Of a DNA stretch of 64,000 nt, positions 1-12,695 are shown piece after piece. The DNA lies in contig JAJQJQ010000011.1 in the NCBI GenBank assembly GCA_028622995.1, positions 4,712,001-4,776,000 of the forward strand. The letters run 5' to 3'. Numbering within the stretch: the first letter of the stretch is position 1; each line of letters begins with the position of its first letter. Under the pieces are notes generated by a model that ran no database searches, was not told where the DNA came from, and saw only the letters and a program-made list of their open reading frames with translations. The DNA comes from Panagrolaimus kolymaensis (taxonomy: Eukaryota > Nematoda > Chromadorea > Rhabditida > Panagrolaimidae). Position numbers and translations under genes: made by a program.

Positions 1-835
1 TAAGTTTGGCTTAAACTAAACAGATCTATGATAAAGACACACGTGTTTGAAATTTAATCCTAAAAATCGTTCACTCAACCATAGTCTTCTAGTTTTTTTA
101 GACATTCAAAGTGCAGCAAAACTATTCTACTGCTAAAAATGAGTTTTAATTTCTTGCATCACTTTTTTTTTTATTTCGCTGAAATTCAGTCGTCTCCAAA
201 GCTTTTTACTATTCTGATAGCATTTTTTCAAACTTTTTTACTTTATTTATAAATATCATGGATATACAAATATTTAAATTTTGTGCAAAAAAAGCATTTC
301 AATGATGACGTTCTCTTATCTTCTGTTATTGAAGGCTTTGAATCTCTCCGTCCTTTTTGGTTGAGTTTATTTTCTTTCTTTTTACTCTCCACCCTTTTTT
401 TAAAAAAAGAAAGAAAGCTCAATGACAAAAACAGAAGGAGCACCGCCACAACTAACTAATCGGCTCTAATGTAATTGTCCAATATTTTTTTTTCTTATTT
501 TTATTTTTCTTTTTCTTTACACACAAAATTAGTTTATCTATTTGTTTTTTTTTTTGTTCAGAAAACCCTTTGGTTTAGAATTTTTTTTTGAGAAAGTGAA
601 AAAATTTTTCAAGTCTAAAACCCACTTAAAATGGTGGAAGAAAAAGAATGGCAGCATGGTGGTGGTTGAAATGTTAAGGACAAAAACCATCAAGAAACAA
701 ATACGCCTTCACACATTGCTTTTTTAGTGGAGAAAATCATTACGTGTTTTTTTATCAGCAGCGTGATTCCATTGTTTTATAAATATTTTTTCCATCTCCT
801 TTCCCCGAAAATAATAAGCTTTATGAGATTAATGA
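1..835. repeat. Exact 835-bp direct repeat, copy 1
   Basis: Bases 1-835 match 12696-13530 with a constant offset of 12,695 and no mismatch that I could see; chance reading frames inside both copies translate identically. Identity stops abruptly after base 835. The left edge coincides with the window edge, so the repeat may extend further upstream. It is AT-rich and holds no gene I can support. It is either a recent segmental duplication or an assembly overlap. Confidence 0.93.
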
Positions 836-1264
836 CGCTTGAAATTGCACAAAAGGGTTCCGAGGCTGTTCCAATAAAACCCCTATTTTTTGCGTCAGCT
901 TCAAAAAATAAAGTCATTTCATAACCTTCGTTTGAAACAGGTAATGAATGTTTCAACCCCGAGGGGCAAAAATGTTTACGTCAAAAAAATGTCCTATTAG
1001 GCTGAAGAAGATATGGGACAAAATTTAAAAGTGGTTGCGCGTGTTAATTCGAAGAAAAAAAAACAAACAACACACATTTTGACACTTTCATCTTCTTCTT
1101 TTGACGCCCTTGATCGGAAGAAATCAGACAAACATCCACTTTTTTCGTGTCTCTTCTTTAAACTTGTTACCTTTTTTGCTGTTGCCAAATAAGTTCAACC
1201 TTGTTTTTTCTTTTCTATTTACTGATGATGGGTTGTGTTTACTTTGAGAAGGTAGGCTGAAAAT
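836..1264. other. Intergenic, no gene seen
   Basis: AT-rich sequence with short A and T runs between the direct repeat and the 3' end of the Gly-rich peptide gene. No splice-consistent coding segment was found on either strand. Confidence 0.6.
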
Positions 1265-1468
1265 TCAAGTGAAATGGAAAGTCATAGATTTTCTCCGAAA
1301 TTTTTTGTTAAATTGGGGTGATCCAAATCCGCCACCATAGCCTAATCCACCACCATAACCGCCACAACAACCTCCATAATCAAATCCACCACAACCAAAA
1401 CAAGCTACAGAAGGTTCGGTAACAATTAAAACAGCGATCAACGACAGCGAAAATGGAAATTGCTTCAT
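1265..1468 (-). CDS. Small secreted Gly/Cys-rich peptide
   Basis: Single-exon gene of 67 residues. The start is the ATG at 1468: an in-frame upstream methionine exists, but a TATAAAAG box at 1521-1528 would place transcription start near 1495, downstream of it. Residues 1-22 form a clear signal peptide with a hydrophobic core (SLSLIAVLIV) and a likely cut after SVA. The mature part opens with CFGCGG, carries repeated GGY/GGG units with four cysteines in all, and ends in a basic stretch (KKFRRK). Short secreted Gly-rich peptides of this kind in nematodes include cuticle-associated and antimicrobial peptides; I cannot tell which this is. No intron is seen. The stop is TGA at 1265-1267. Confidence 0.7.
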   Translation of the reverse strand: MKQFPFSLSLIAVLIVTEPSVACFGCGGFDYGGCCGGYGGGLGYGGGFGSPQFNKKFRRKSMTFHFT

Positions 1469-1520
1469 TTTTGGAAGTGAAAGTTTGGAGGTAAATGAAT
1501 TCGAAAACAGAACCAATATA

Positions 1521-1528
1521 CTTTTATA
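1521..1528 (-). promoter_or_regulatory. TATA box of the Gly-rich peptide gene
   Basis: On the minus strand this reads TATAAAAG, 53 bases upstream of the ATG at 1468. The usual 25-30 base spacing to the start site would give a leader of about 25 nt. It supports the downstream ATG and suggests strongly inducible or tissue-restricted transcription. Confidence 0.55.
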
Positions 1529-1893
1529 CTTTTTTGTTCAAAATATTTGAGGTTTGAGGTATTAATAAAGTATTTACATGAAATAAAAAAATGAAAATAA
1601 AGAAAGTTTTAAGTTTATTGTGTATACGCCTTTGAAGTGGTTTCGGAGACAACAACAAGAAGCAATAAATAATATACAATACTTGAGCAAAAAATGATAC
1701 CAAGAATGCTCATTGTTGCCTCAAAAAAAGCGACAAAATTTTAAAAACATTTTGAAGAAAAAGAAAGTAATATTTTTATAAAAGGACATGCTTTCTCTGA
1801 TAATTACCAAACAATCAAAGCTCAAAATATTAACCGCGATTTTAATGTTTCATTGTCAAAAAAAGATTAAAAGACAATTTGTTTATAAAAAAA
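1529..1893. other. Intergenic, no gene seen
   Basis: Spacer between the promoter of the Gly-rich peptide gene and the polyadenylation site of the next minus-strand gene. It contains AT-rich sequence only. Confidence 0.6.
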
Positions 1894-1899
1894 TTTATT
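1894..1899 (-). promoter_or_regulatory. Polyadenylation signal AATAAA
   Basis: AATAAA on the minus strand, about 53 bases beyond the stop codon at 1952, ending the eight-exon membrane protein gene. Confidence 0.6.
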
Positions 1900-1951
1900 A
1901 CATAATAATTAAGTTAAAATAAAATCATAAATACAAAATAAAGCTCTAGAT

Positions 1952-4779
1952 TTAATATTTTTGAGTTTCCGATGTAATTGATGGTTGAGTTGTAGCTGTG
2001 ACATCTTGAGTTTTATTTGTTTTTTCAACTTTCTTCTTCTTTGGTTGAGCTGGAGGAGGAGGAAGCGCTTTTGGATCACGATCATCACCAGTTGTCGTTT
2101 TATTCTTTGAAGTTTTTCGTACACGAAGTTGGAGCATGTTTGCATGCATATAGGTTCCATATTTCATTGTTAAAGGAATAATTTGACGACCACCTTTGAA
2201 TGCATAGATCGTTTGCAGTTGAGTTCTAAAAATGCACTATATTTTAATAGTATTGAATGGTGTATTAATATCTAAAGTGATAAAGAATATGACTTACGAA
2301 TTTTTGAAATTTGTCCCATTACCAAATTGAGTAAGAATATGATGACCAAGTGGAAGTTCACGAAGAGCTTGAGATAGATTTGATTTATTATTGAAGAATT
2401 TCGTTTTATCCTCAATGCAATGTCGGCAATTTAGAATTGAAGGGAAGAATAATGCAAACTTTCCATAAACGATACATTCAATTGCTGGCGGATCATGAGA
2501 TAGAATAAATACTCGAACGACCGTAGCATCAGGTTTTCCACTTCGAGCAGATTTTTCACCTTCATTTTCGATTGTTTCAAATGCTTCTTCATCCACAGGT
2601 TCAGATAATCGAGCACCGAGTTTACGGAAGACCTTGTTCTGAAAAGGGAAAACGTGCAAAATAAAGAGAAGTTAAAGATAAAAAAAACATACTTCACTTT
2701 TAGTTAAATCACGAATGATAAAGAATATGGAATTATTTCCAGCAGGATCAACTTCACCAAAGGCATCAACTTTGATAAATGGAAACAAATCCCAAAAGTT
2801 ATCAACCAATAGACCTTTCTGTGGGATATTCGCCCAATCCATGGATTTTTCACTTGCAGGTTCTTCTTCATAAAATTGTGCTGCAGCTAACCACGATGCA
2901 GGAACAGTATTCTTGATAAAGTTAGGATCAAATCGAACGGATTTTGCTGTTTTCGGTTCTTCAATGGTTTTCTTTTTTTCAAGAGATTTTTCCGGCTTTG
3001 CTTTGACCTTGTCATCATTTGATTTATTTTGCGAAGGATTAACAGGAGGAGGTTTGACATTTGTTGGAGCTTTTGTCGGAGGTGGTTCATTCTTAGGAAT
3101 TTCCATCTTGCTTAGAAACATGTCATGTTGACTTATTGAAGGATCAAGAAGAACTGTTGGTGGACTTTTATGATGTTTTTTCTTTTGACGCTTCTTGATA
3201 CAATAATATGTAACACCAGCGATGACAGCAATCACAACCAAAGAGACAACTCTAAAAAAAAGTTAAATAAATGGAATCTTTGAATAAAAAAACTTACACA
3301 ACAATAATAATAAGAGTAGCAGGTGATGAAGAAGCATCTTGAACAGCACTCGCAGTAGTGGTGAAATGATTTTTTGTTGTTGTTGTAATTGGAAGAGTTG
3401 TTGTCGTAAGAGTTGAACGTAAGAGCTTTACATCATTTCCCTAAAAAATATCATGTAAGCTTAGATTTTGTAAAGTCATATGTAAAAAGCAATGAAGAGA
3501 CTAGTAAACAAACTCACAATAAACAATTTCATTTCCTCTTGACATTCTTCAGGGCCACCAACTTCACCAGTTTCAATACGAAATTGAGTCAAATTTTTTG
3601 AATCACCACCAACACCAGCCAACTCCAAAGGAAGCACACGAACAAATGGATCATTGAACTTGAAATAAACATGAGTATCATCAAAGAAGAACGCAATGCT
3701 TGAATCAGATTTAATCATGATATCATCTTTAGTTACCGAAGCTAAAAAATGAAATTAATTTCAGCCTTAAATGTTTCAGCACCTAGCCTGCGATGGTTTT
3801 AAAATTACTTACACATTTCAATGTTAAACATGTTTTCTTTCCTTTGAATTTGGATGTAGCAGTTTGGATCTTCATCAAAGATGAGCTTCGCTTTGAAAAT
3901 CGCACAATTAGAAGATCCATCAAGCGTATAAATAGGTGAATTCGATCCAGGAAAGTGCATTAATTCAAATGTTTTACTCTTTTCAACGATACCAAGACTG
4001 AACGAAATTCCTTTGGTATCGTTGCTGATTCCTTTTGAAATGGTTGTAAGATTATCAACAGCGATGTAATCAGATGGAATTGAAAGCGACGATGGATCAA
4101 GCTTCAAGGTGTTATCTTGAACCATGAGAGTTGTTGAAGGCTATAAAAAGATAAACTATTAGTTTTGATAAGGTTAAGCATAACTTACAAATTCGATAAG
4201 AAATGGACAACCTTCACCTTTCTTCCATCCAGAGATAACTTTAACATCAAGCAAATAATAATTTATTGGAGACTTCTTGAAATCCAAGTTCTCGTTTCCA
4301 TAAAAAGCCCATAATTCAAACATATTACCATTCATATTTGAGGGATAATCTCTGGTTTGCATGTTTTTCTTATTATGAGTGAGGATTACCCTTTTGCCTA
4401 TTTTTACATTAATGATTTGAAATAGAACAGGTAAATCATCACTCGTTGATAACGACATTCTAAAAAAGTATTGTTAAGTTGTGAATGAATTGTAAAGCAA
4501 AGGTCAAATTGGTAGATTCGGCAAACGTAATATTGAAAGAATTATAACAACAATAAAATAAACTTACTCAAAATTATCAATGTTGCAATTACCATCAACT
4601 ACCATGAATTCAAACGAGTGAATATCAGATGATTCAAAAGTAAACTTCACATTTTCAAAAGCATAGAGATTTACCACTTTTGTACCATTAACTGTATCAA
4701 AGATAATCTTATCCAAATAATTACTTGATGAAGAGGTTACAGAAGACAGCAACAAGATGAATATCACACAACCAAACAT
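1952..4779 (-). CDS. Type I single-pass membrane protein of unknown family
   Basis: Eight exons join in phase to 783 residues: 4568-4779, 4189-4459, 3813-4140, 3518-3741, 3298-3440, 2693-3251, 2298-2638 and 1952-2225. The introns are 48-108 bp with GTAAGT-like donors and mostly TTTTTAG acceptors. The ATG at 4779 starts a signal peptide (residues 1 to about 20, core CVIFILLLSSV). An ectodomain of about 330 residues follows, then a Thr-rich stalk (about 354-375), one membrane helix (about 387-411, rich in I and V) and a basic stop-transfer stretch (KKRQKKKHHK). The tail of about 370 residues has a Pro/Lys-rich linker, then a compact-looking domain (about 490-720) and a Lys-rich end with PPPP. 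I do not recognise either globular region. The layout suggests a nematode surface receptor or adhesion protein, which is inference. No kinase, phosphatase or Ig motif was seen. Confidence 0.85.
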
Positions 4780-7700
4780 TGTTGAGAGAGAAATCAAACA
4801 ATGACACAATTAGAAAAAATTTAAGGAAAGCAAAGCAAATGAGTTAAAATGGATGTTATGCAAATTTTCAAATTTTCCCAACCTTTTTTGCGTGAAAATT
4901 TGTAAAATTGTTCCCACAATTTCAGCTATGTATGTTTTTTGAAAACATTTGAAGATACATAATTAGGTTGGTTATATTTCAAATCATAGCTTCAGTTTTA
5001 TCGAATATGATAAAGATGCATGGTTAATATTAGAATTTAAGAAAAGCCATTATGAAAAATATCAATATTTTAAATTATTATTGTGTTTTTCCAAACTTCA
5101 AATGTGTCATTCTAAACTTAATTTTTAATATGTCAAAGATAAAAAAATAAAGTTAATAAATCTTGAGTTCATTCATTCCGAGATGACTCAGTCAAAAACA
5201 GTGACAAACTCGAACAACTCTTTTAAAGATTAATCCAATTTCCTCTTTCTTATATTAGATGCGTCTTTTTTTTTGTTGTTTCAAACATGTTTTTAACTTT
5301 TTTTCAAGCCATTTTTGAAGAAAAAATGAAGTCATTTATTAAGTTTGAACGTATTTTTTTACGTCATCATTAAAATTAAAAAGACACATGAGGAAAAAAT
5401 GTTTTTCTCATCCAAATAAGTTTCCTTTTTATTATTCAAAGTTTAATATAAAAAGATTTTAAGGAAGCTCAAAGATGATGATTTAATCTTTTTATAAAAC
5501 TGAAAAGTTTTTAAACGTAGCGGAAGTTTGGTTGAATTAGCTTTTTTTATGAATGAAATCAAAATGGTTGGTGGATGTTGAATTGAAAGGAAGGTGGTTG
5601 TGACCTTTTTATTTTTGAAGATTTTAAAAAAGCTATAAATGACGTAAATATTTTTTCTCTCGTGTTTTTATAGTTTTAAAAGATGAGTGAGAAATTGTAG
5701 TTATTTTTAGTTATTAAAAAAATGAATTATAGTTTAATTTTTTAAAGAAGGAAATTCTTTTTTTTTTTGTGGATTCAGGAACTTATATCTAGATGAGAGG
5801 AATATGTCATTGATGGATTAGTTTTACGCTAGAATTGGTAATAATGAAAAAATAAATGTCAATGAATTTATGGCATTTTTAGCTTTGGACCAAGCTTTAT
5901 TAGTATTTTGACTAAGTTGTATTAAATTTATTTTTAGGCATTAATGTCTCATTCTAAAAAATGGCGAGTTAAAATCAATGAGTTATTTTTCTGAGTAAAC
6001 TATGCACTTGTTTATCATGCTTTTGCAACTTTGCACTTTATTTTATTGCAGTATTTTTTGCTCTTCCGTAATAAATTTAATATTAATCGTATGTTCTTCT
6101 CCAAAAAAATTCGAATGTCAGATTCATTAAAAATAGTTTCAAGATAATAATAATAAAGGGGGTCAATGAACTTTTTTTATCCAGCAAAAAATATAATAAA
6201 CCGTTTTATTTTTTGCATGTTTCTTGTTTTATTTTTTTTCAACAGCAAAGATTTTTTTATCTATCTTTTTTTCTAACTTTTAATTACAGGAAATGTTTAC
6301 ATCTTTTTTCCTCTAAAATTTAATTACTACAAAATTCCCAATTACTTTGTCTTCGTCTAATTAGGTATTTAGCACAATTAATTTCCATTTTTATTTGATA
6401 TTGTTTTAAAGTCTTATTAAAATTTAACATTTTTTTGCTCCCTTAAAGTTCAACAGGTGTTGTTTATACACTAATAAAGTATTGGTACAATTAGGAGAAA
6501 CGAAATTAAAATTAATTGTGTAGTTATCAACTTTTGAGATCGACGAAACTGAAAAAGTTAGTTGTTGTTGGGCAAAAAAATAATGCTTGATTATTTATGA
6601 AATTCTTTATGACACTAAATTTTACAACCAAAATCTTGGTTAAAATTTTAATAAAAGGCAGATGTTATTTTTTTTAATGTACGTAAATAGCATGACAAGG
6701 TCTCATTTAAATTCAATGCCAAAAATTATTATTTATGTTTTTAAATTTCTTTAAAGTTCAAAAACTTGTACTAATTTTGTCCCAAAATATTTGTTATTTA
6801 TTCTGTAAAGTTTTGACATATAAAAAATAAATACATAAGTTGAAAGATAATTGAGCACTTTTTGAGCGAAAGACGCATTTTTGGGATAATAATTAAGCCA
6901 TTTCACGAAAAAATAAATTTATTTTGGGCGGAAGCAATTATTTCCTCTTTTTTTGTTTTTATTTTCTGCAAACTTTTTTTTGATTGTTGCAAGTTTATTT
7001 TAGCTTCAAAAAAGTTTTTTGATGATGGAATTGATGTGTCATTGTTTTTGATGCGAAAAATGAGTTTACTGTATATGTATGTATCCATTTCCGAAGATTT
7101 CTGATGTATTGTTTATTTTTTTTGTTGGAAAAATTTAAGTTAAAAATTCATATGACAACATAAGATAAAAACGTAGGTTTGATTTGAAAATAACCAGATT
7201 GAAAATTGTATATTTATTTATGAAAAACTATTTGACATACAATCTTTGATTTTTACGGAGGTTTTAATATGACAAACTGATGTACGGTGTTTTTATTTCC
7301 TTACTGAAAACATGTCTAAGAATTGTCGCCTACCTTTTCCCACATACTTTTTGGATGATTACGAGAAAGTATAATTTCCAATTTTATAATTTTCTCCCAT
7401 TTTTTCTTTATGGTAATTTTTATTTCCAAGAATTTTTAAAGAGGCCATAAAATAAATAGTTCTTTATAAATTATAAATTCTTTCTTAATTTTTTTTTGCT
7501 TTAATCATTTTTTCTATGAATTTATCAACTTTTATACTTCTAGCTTTATGCATTCTATAAAAGCTTCCTAATGTTTCTGATAATTTAAAAAAACTTCCTC
7601 ATTTTAAAATTGTGGTAATTACAATTTCTCAAAAAAAGTCTATGAGCTTTGTTGCAACTTTACAAAACTTCCAGTTTCTGAAATAGCAGCTTTTTGTATA

Positions 7701-10055
7701 AAGCAAACTTTAAAGCTGCTTATCAAAAAAAGTATATAAATATTATATTCCGAAAAAAAAATACCATCGCTTTCATTTTTATTTATTTATGCAAACGATT
7801 CTAATATTTTTAAAAGCATGCTTTTGACATTTAGTTTTGCTTCTTCCTTTTTTCCAACTGTCATGGAACAAAAAAGTTTTTCACTTTTCTTTTCTTGTTG
7901 TCACATGTTAGTAGTTTTGTGGATGTTGCCCATCCCAAAGGAAGTTATTTTTCTTCCAATGTTTCTAAACTTTTGTTCTCCTCACACATTGTTGCTTTCT
8001 GTGCCAAGTTGACTGGCATATAGGCTAACTCAAAAAATGATAGAATTTTATATTTATTAAAAATTTTTCACAATTTTAATTTGCTTGGAAAAAAACATAA
8101 CTCAAACAAACTATGAAAGCTTTTTTTTAAATTCAGTAAGGATAAGTTTTTTTGATAGCGGGAGTAGCCGTCGCCATATTGTGTTATGCTTAGAAGATTA
8201 CTGACTTACATATGAGATGCGACGAAGTTTTTTTTGTCTTGGAGTATTATGTTAATGGAAAGACAGGCTTTTCTTTTGAAATGAACAACGGAAGTTTGTC
8301 TCCATGCTTGCTAAAAACATTGGAATTTTTTATATGCTTACTCACTTGGTTACGGTATCCCATAGTTATTCCATATTTTATTGCTTTTTTACCTTTTGCT
8401 GTTTTTTTTGTTGTTGTTGCAACGTTTTAAAATTAAAGGTGAGGTCAAAAAGCATGCTTCAATTATGTACGTATTTTAATAATAGATTTGCAACACAATT
8501 TTTTTCTTCTGTTTTTTGCAGAAAAAAAAGGATTTTATCGTATTTTTAAAATCGTTCAAAATTAATCTTCACAACGTCAAGATATTTTTTTAAAGTTTTT
8601 TTAAATCTTACACGCTACAAATTCTTTCCTAAAAAATTTCAAAGGAATTTTGATTTCATTTTATTTATATTTGTTATACCTTTGCTTGTGAAATTTTAAA
8701 GTTTGTCTGCTTTTTATAGCTATACTCTTGGTAATGAATTCCATCAACTTCTGGCGCTCACTTATCATTCCGAGCAGCATTCACTAGCAATGAAATTTAT
8801 GTCTAATCTAAAATTATCCCGGAAATAATAATTCATCCTTTAAGGGTTTCCTCCTTTAACTTGATGTAGAACAGAAGCTTCATATACAAATTTTTTATGA
8901 TGACGTAATAATTGTGGCTAACTTTTCCCGGATGTATGTGTTGTTATTTCTTTCTTTATTTTTTTATTTTTCGTGAATGCTTTAAAAAAAGGAGATGCTT
9001 TATTTTTAGTTGTTGACTTTTTTTGATGTTTCCATCATCGCTCACAGCGGGTGAAAATATTTTTAAAAGGACTTTTTACCATTTTTAATGGAGGGCAAAA
9101 AAGTTCAATTATGAGTAGTTTTTGGTTGTTCCAGGATGGAAGCTTCCACCCATCCGTGCATTTTATCAAAAAAAAACTTCAAAATACAAACATTTATTTA
9201 TTCGTTAAAAGTTTTTTTTATTCTGCCCTTTGGTCGTTTTGAGGACTTCTTCTTTTTCTTCACTCACTTGACTTTTTAAATTCAAAATAGTTTAAGAAGT
9301 AGAGAGCGACTAACGAGATAAAGTGTTTTCATCCCATTTTTGGTTTGGGAAATTATACGCGAGAAAGAAGATAATAGAATGATGAGATTTTTTGAAGTTT
9401 TGAATTTAAGTTTGTTGTGTTATTTGCTTTTTTGGGCGAAGAAAGGAAAAAACTTTTTACGACTTCCGGTTATGTATCATATCCCTTCTCTTCCTTCCAA
9501 AAAAGAAGCTTATGAATGATGGAAATGGAAGGAAGACAGAGATAAAATTTAATTTTCATAAACACATCGTTTATCTCTTCTTCGGTTGCGACAGACATGT
9601 TTCAAAGACAGCATTAATATTCTTTGCTCTTTTTCTCATATATCAAAACCTTTTATACCGTAACACTTTTTTCTTTTTAAATTCACATTGCAAAAAATTA
9701 GCCTTCACTCTTTTTTTGTTACCGGAAATATTTTTCTTATATTTTCCATATTTTTTTGAAAAGATAATAACCAAAGTCCCTAAGTATAAAATCATGTTGT
9801 TTTCTTTCCTTTTTTTTACTTTAATCCTTTTTAATAGGCTTTGTTTGAACAACAATTTATGAATGAATGACTGACTGAATGAATGGAAGTTATTAGTGGA
9901 CTTGTTTTTGTCTTTATCTCTCCTACGTAAAAAAATAATAAAATTATTAACTCCAAAACTTTTTATATTTTTTATAAAACCAATGTGCGTGGTTTTTTTA
10001 AGTTTTTTAAAAGAAACTTATAAGCATCGAAAAAATAGGAAAGAAAATTAAACAC
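4780..10055. other. Gene-poor AT-rich region
   Basis: More than 5 kb with no splice-consistent coding segment on either strand. The longest open frames (for example 8212-8430) are Phe/Leu-rich translations of T-rich DNA, as expected from base composition. The first few hundred bases presumably hold the promoter of the membrane protein gene. Confidence 0.55.
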
Positions 10056-10176
10056 CAATTGAAGGGGTCTCAGTAAAAAACCGATCCGATCCCTTTTTTT
10101 GGCACGGAAAAAACTATGCAAATTTTTGAGTTTGCGTGACCGATCGGATCGGTTTTTACTGAGACCCCAATTGAAG
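10056..10176. mobile_element. 103-bp hairpin MITE with 9-bp target duplication
   Basis: The element 10065-10167 is bounded by perfect 9-bp direct repeats CAATTGAAG (10056-10064 and 10168-10176). Its ends are inverted repeats of 26-27 bp starting GGGTCTCAG; they differ by one extra A in the left arm. The core of about 50 bp holds no coding sequence, so this is a non-autonomous foldback element. A 9-bp duplication is typical of Mutator-like elements and is also seen with Merlin; that assignment is inference. I noticed no second copy in this window. Confidence 0.88.
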
Positions 10177-12695
10177 AAAAAACATGGGAGGTTTGTAATT
10201 AAACTTTTTTCTTTTTTTTTATAGAAAAGATAATTGGCATCCAATGTTTGACGTCAAAGCAGTCGGGTCCTTTTTTAGGATACAAAAAACATAGGTTTAA
10301 TGTTTTCTTTTATCCTTTTTTATTGCAAGAAACAAAGTTTTTTCTTTATTTGGCAATTGAGCTTTTGTTTTTCTAAAGTTTAAACTTAAAAGATACAAAT
10401 TTAATTTATTCTTTAAAGCCAAAAAATAAGAAAAAAGTTTTTAATAATTGAAAACTAACACCCTTTTTTCTGTTTCCAGGTGTGTCTGAAGTAATCGAAT
10501 ATGATTCAGTATATTTTGTTATTTTATTTTTAAATATTTAATTGAGGAATTTTAAAAATGTTTTTACTGTGGTCACATGATCTAGGTTAAAAGGGTAAAT
10601 AAGGCACATGTTCATAAGGGTTTCATAGTTGGAGCCAAAGATTTACAGAAGAAAAGTTGTTTTTAAACAACGGTTAATATTATTTCCAAAGTAATCAGTT
10701 TTAAATTTAATTTTTCTAAATTTAAACTTGTCCAAATTCTAAGCATTCCTTAAATATTTAAGATATTACAATGAACGCAGCTGCTTTTTTTTCTATCTAT
10801 AAAAAGCTCCCAATTTTCTAAGAAAATTTTAAACCCCAAAAGACACTTTCCAGAAACAAAACTTTTAACTTTGTTTTTGGACTCCAAATTTCTTATCCCT
10901 TAAACTATCAGTTTAAAGCGCATTGTTTGAAGAAAAAAAAGATAGTAAACATAAACATCCGGTGTTTACAAATATTTTTTGAGGTAATTCAAAATAAAAA
11001 TTTGTATGGTGTGGTTTTCGTCATTTTGTTGTTTTACCTTTTTCTTTTCAAACAACTTTAATTTTATTTAAAAAAAATGTTTCTGGAATTGTTTTTTTTT
11101 ACGAGTTCTTAGAGATCATTTTTGTGAGGATGATAATAATAACAAGGAAAAGTGGATAACTTTATTTAGTTCCATTTAGTTTAGACGGCTCAGGCACGTG
11201 TTAAATATTTCCAATGCGGGTCTAACCCAAAGGTTTGTCACAGTTTTTTTTATTGAATCATTTCCGGTCTATTGAAACTTGGATGTGTATGTGAATAAAA
11301 CATATATGGATCTTAGAATTAAGAGAGGGCGATTCCATTGAATGACGTCCGACAAGAAAATGTGAATGGGATTTGATAACCAAGTATTTTTTTTCGAGAA
11401 TTTTCGATCTTTGCTGCTTTTACCCATTTTTTAAACTAAAAATTCAATTAAAATTTTGTTGATTCAATCATTATCGAATTTTATTATTTCTACTATTTGT
11501 TATTAAAATGCTTACTCTTTGGCCGGAAAAAAATATACTCTATCAAAAATAAATAACAAAATTTATGGTAATACAAAAGGGTAATGAAATTTTCCAATTG
11601 AGCACCTTCTTGTAAAGTTTAAATTTTTTTTTTCAAAACAATAATAAAAAGTAATCAACCGAATAATTTTAATGATTTATTAGAAAGTCCTTTTAATATA
11701 AAGAAAACAGAGAATGTTTTAGAATATATTTAACATACATTAATTTGCTTTCCATTTTTCTTTTCTTTAAATAATTTTTTCGTAGCTTGATTCCTCTTAA
11801 AGCATTAAAACTCAAAAAGTGAAGCTTTAATTAAATCAAAATCTCCGTTAAATTTGTTTATTTTTATTCAACAAAAATTATTAAAATTTTATTTTCTTGA
11901 AATTCATTGGAATCGGAAAAACTGATTTACTGCTGCTAAAGATTAGTTGGAACAAAAAATGCGTAACAAATTTTGTTCCAATGACTATTTTTTGTTTTGT
12001 TTTGAGTAAACAAGGTTTACTCCTTTTTTTATTCATCCCTCCTGATTGATTCTATAATTTCACAATTTTTTTAATTACCGTTTTTTTTTTATTAAAAAAA
12101 AGGTATGATTTTAGGATTATTTCGTTTGTCGGTTCTACTATCCTTCAAAACACAACACCCTTCATTCGAGTTCTTGAATGATGTTCGAGATACATAAATT
12201 ATGTTCAAAGTCACATGTTGCTTAGATATGATTAACTTCCTTATAGCCTTTATCCAAGAGATAAACAAACAAACATATGTATGTACATATTCCTTGACTC
12301 TAGTTTAAAAAACAACAAAACCAAAGAAAGCAATAAAAATTTATTTTGCTTCTGTGATTACTCTTCTTTTTTTGTTGTCTTTATTGGTTTGGGCTCAAAT
12401 GAGTGATGTTTAATTGCGCTTATCCTCAGACATATCACATCACATGAACATGTGTGTGCCACCGACGACGAAAAGGGATATCTTCTGTTTCCGTTTTTAT
12501 TTAAGTTTTTTTCAACCTTAAAAAAAGAAAGAATAAAGAAATAAAAAATAATTATTATTGGTTTTCCGGTAGGAGCAATTTATTATCTTAAACATGGTAT
12601 GCTGGCTAATTACATTAAAAAATGATGACAGTGATATCGAAGCCATTTTAAGAGTCTAAAAGAGCAAAGAATCTTCTTTTTTTTATTATTGTAAA
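10177..12695. other. Intergenic, no gene seen
   Basis: AT-rich sequence with A and T homopolymer runs, between the small MITE and the second copy of the 835-bp repeat. No coding exon or RNA gene could be supported. Confidence 0.55.

Noticed and set aside
542..924. Open frames in the 835-bp repeat and just beyond it
   Set aside because: Phe/Lys-rich translations of T/A-rich DNA with no splice context or protein-like pattern; they recur only because the DNA is duplicated.
8212..8430. Hydrophobic 72-residue frame resembling a membrane protein
   Set aside because: The composition is what T-rich DNA gives; no signal for transcription, no splice partner and no charged loops like those of real membrane proteins here.
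9972..10244. Minus-strand frame of 90 residues crossing the small MITE
   Set aside because: It runs through both inverted repeats and the target duplications, so it is a chance frame over a mobile element.
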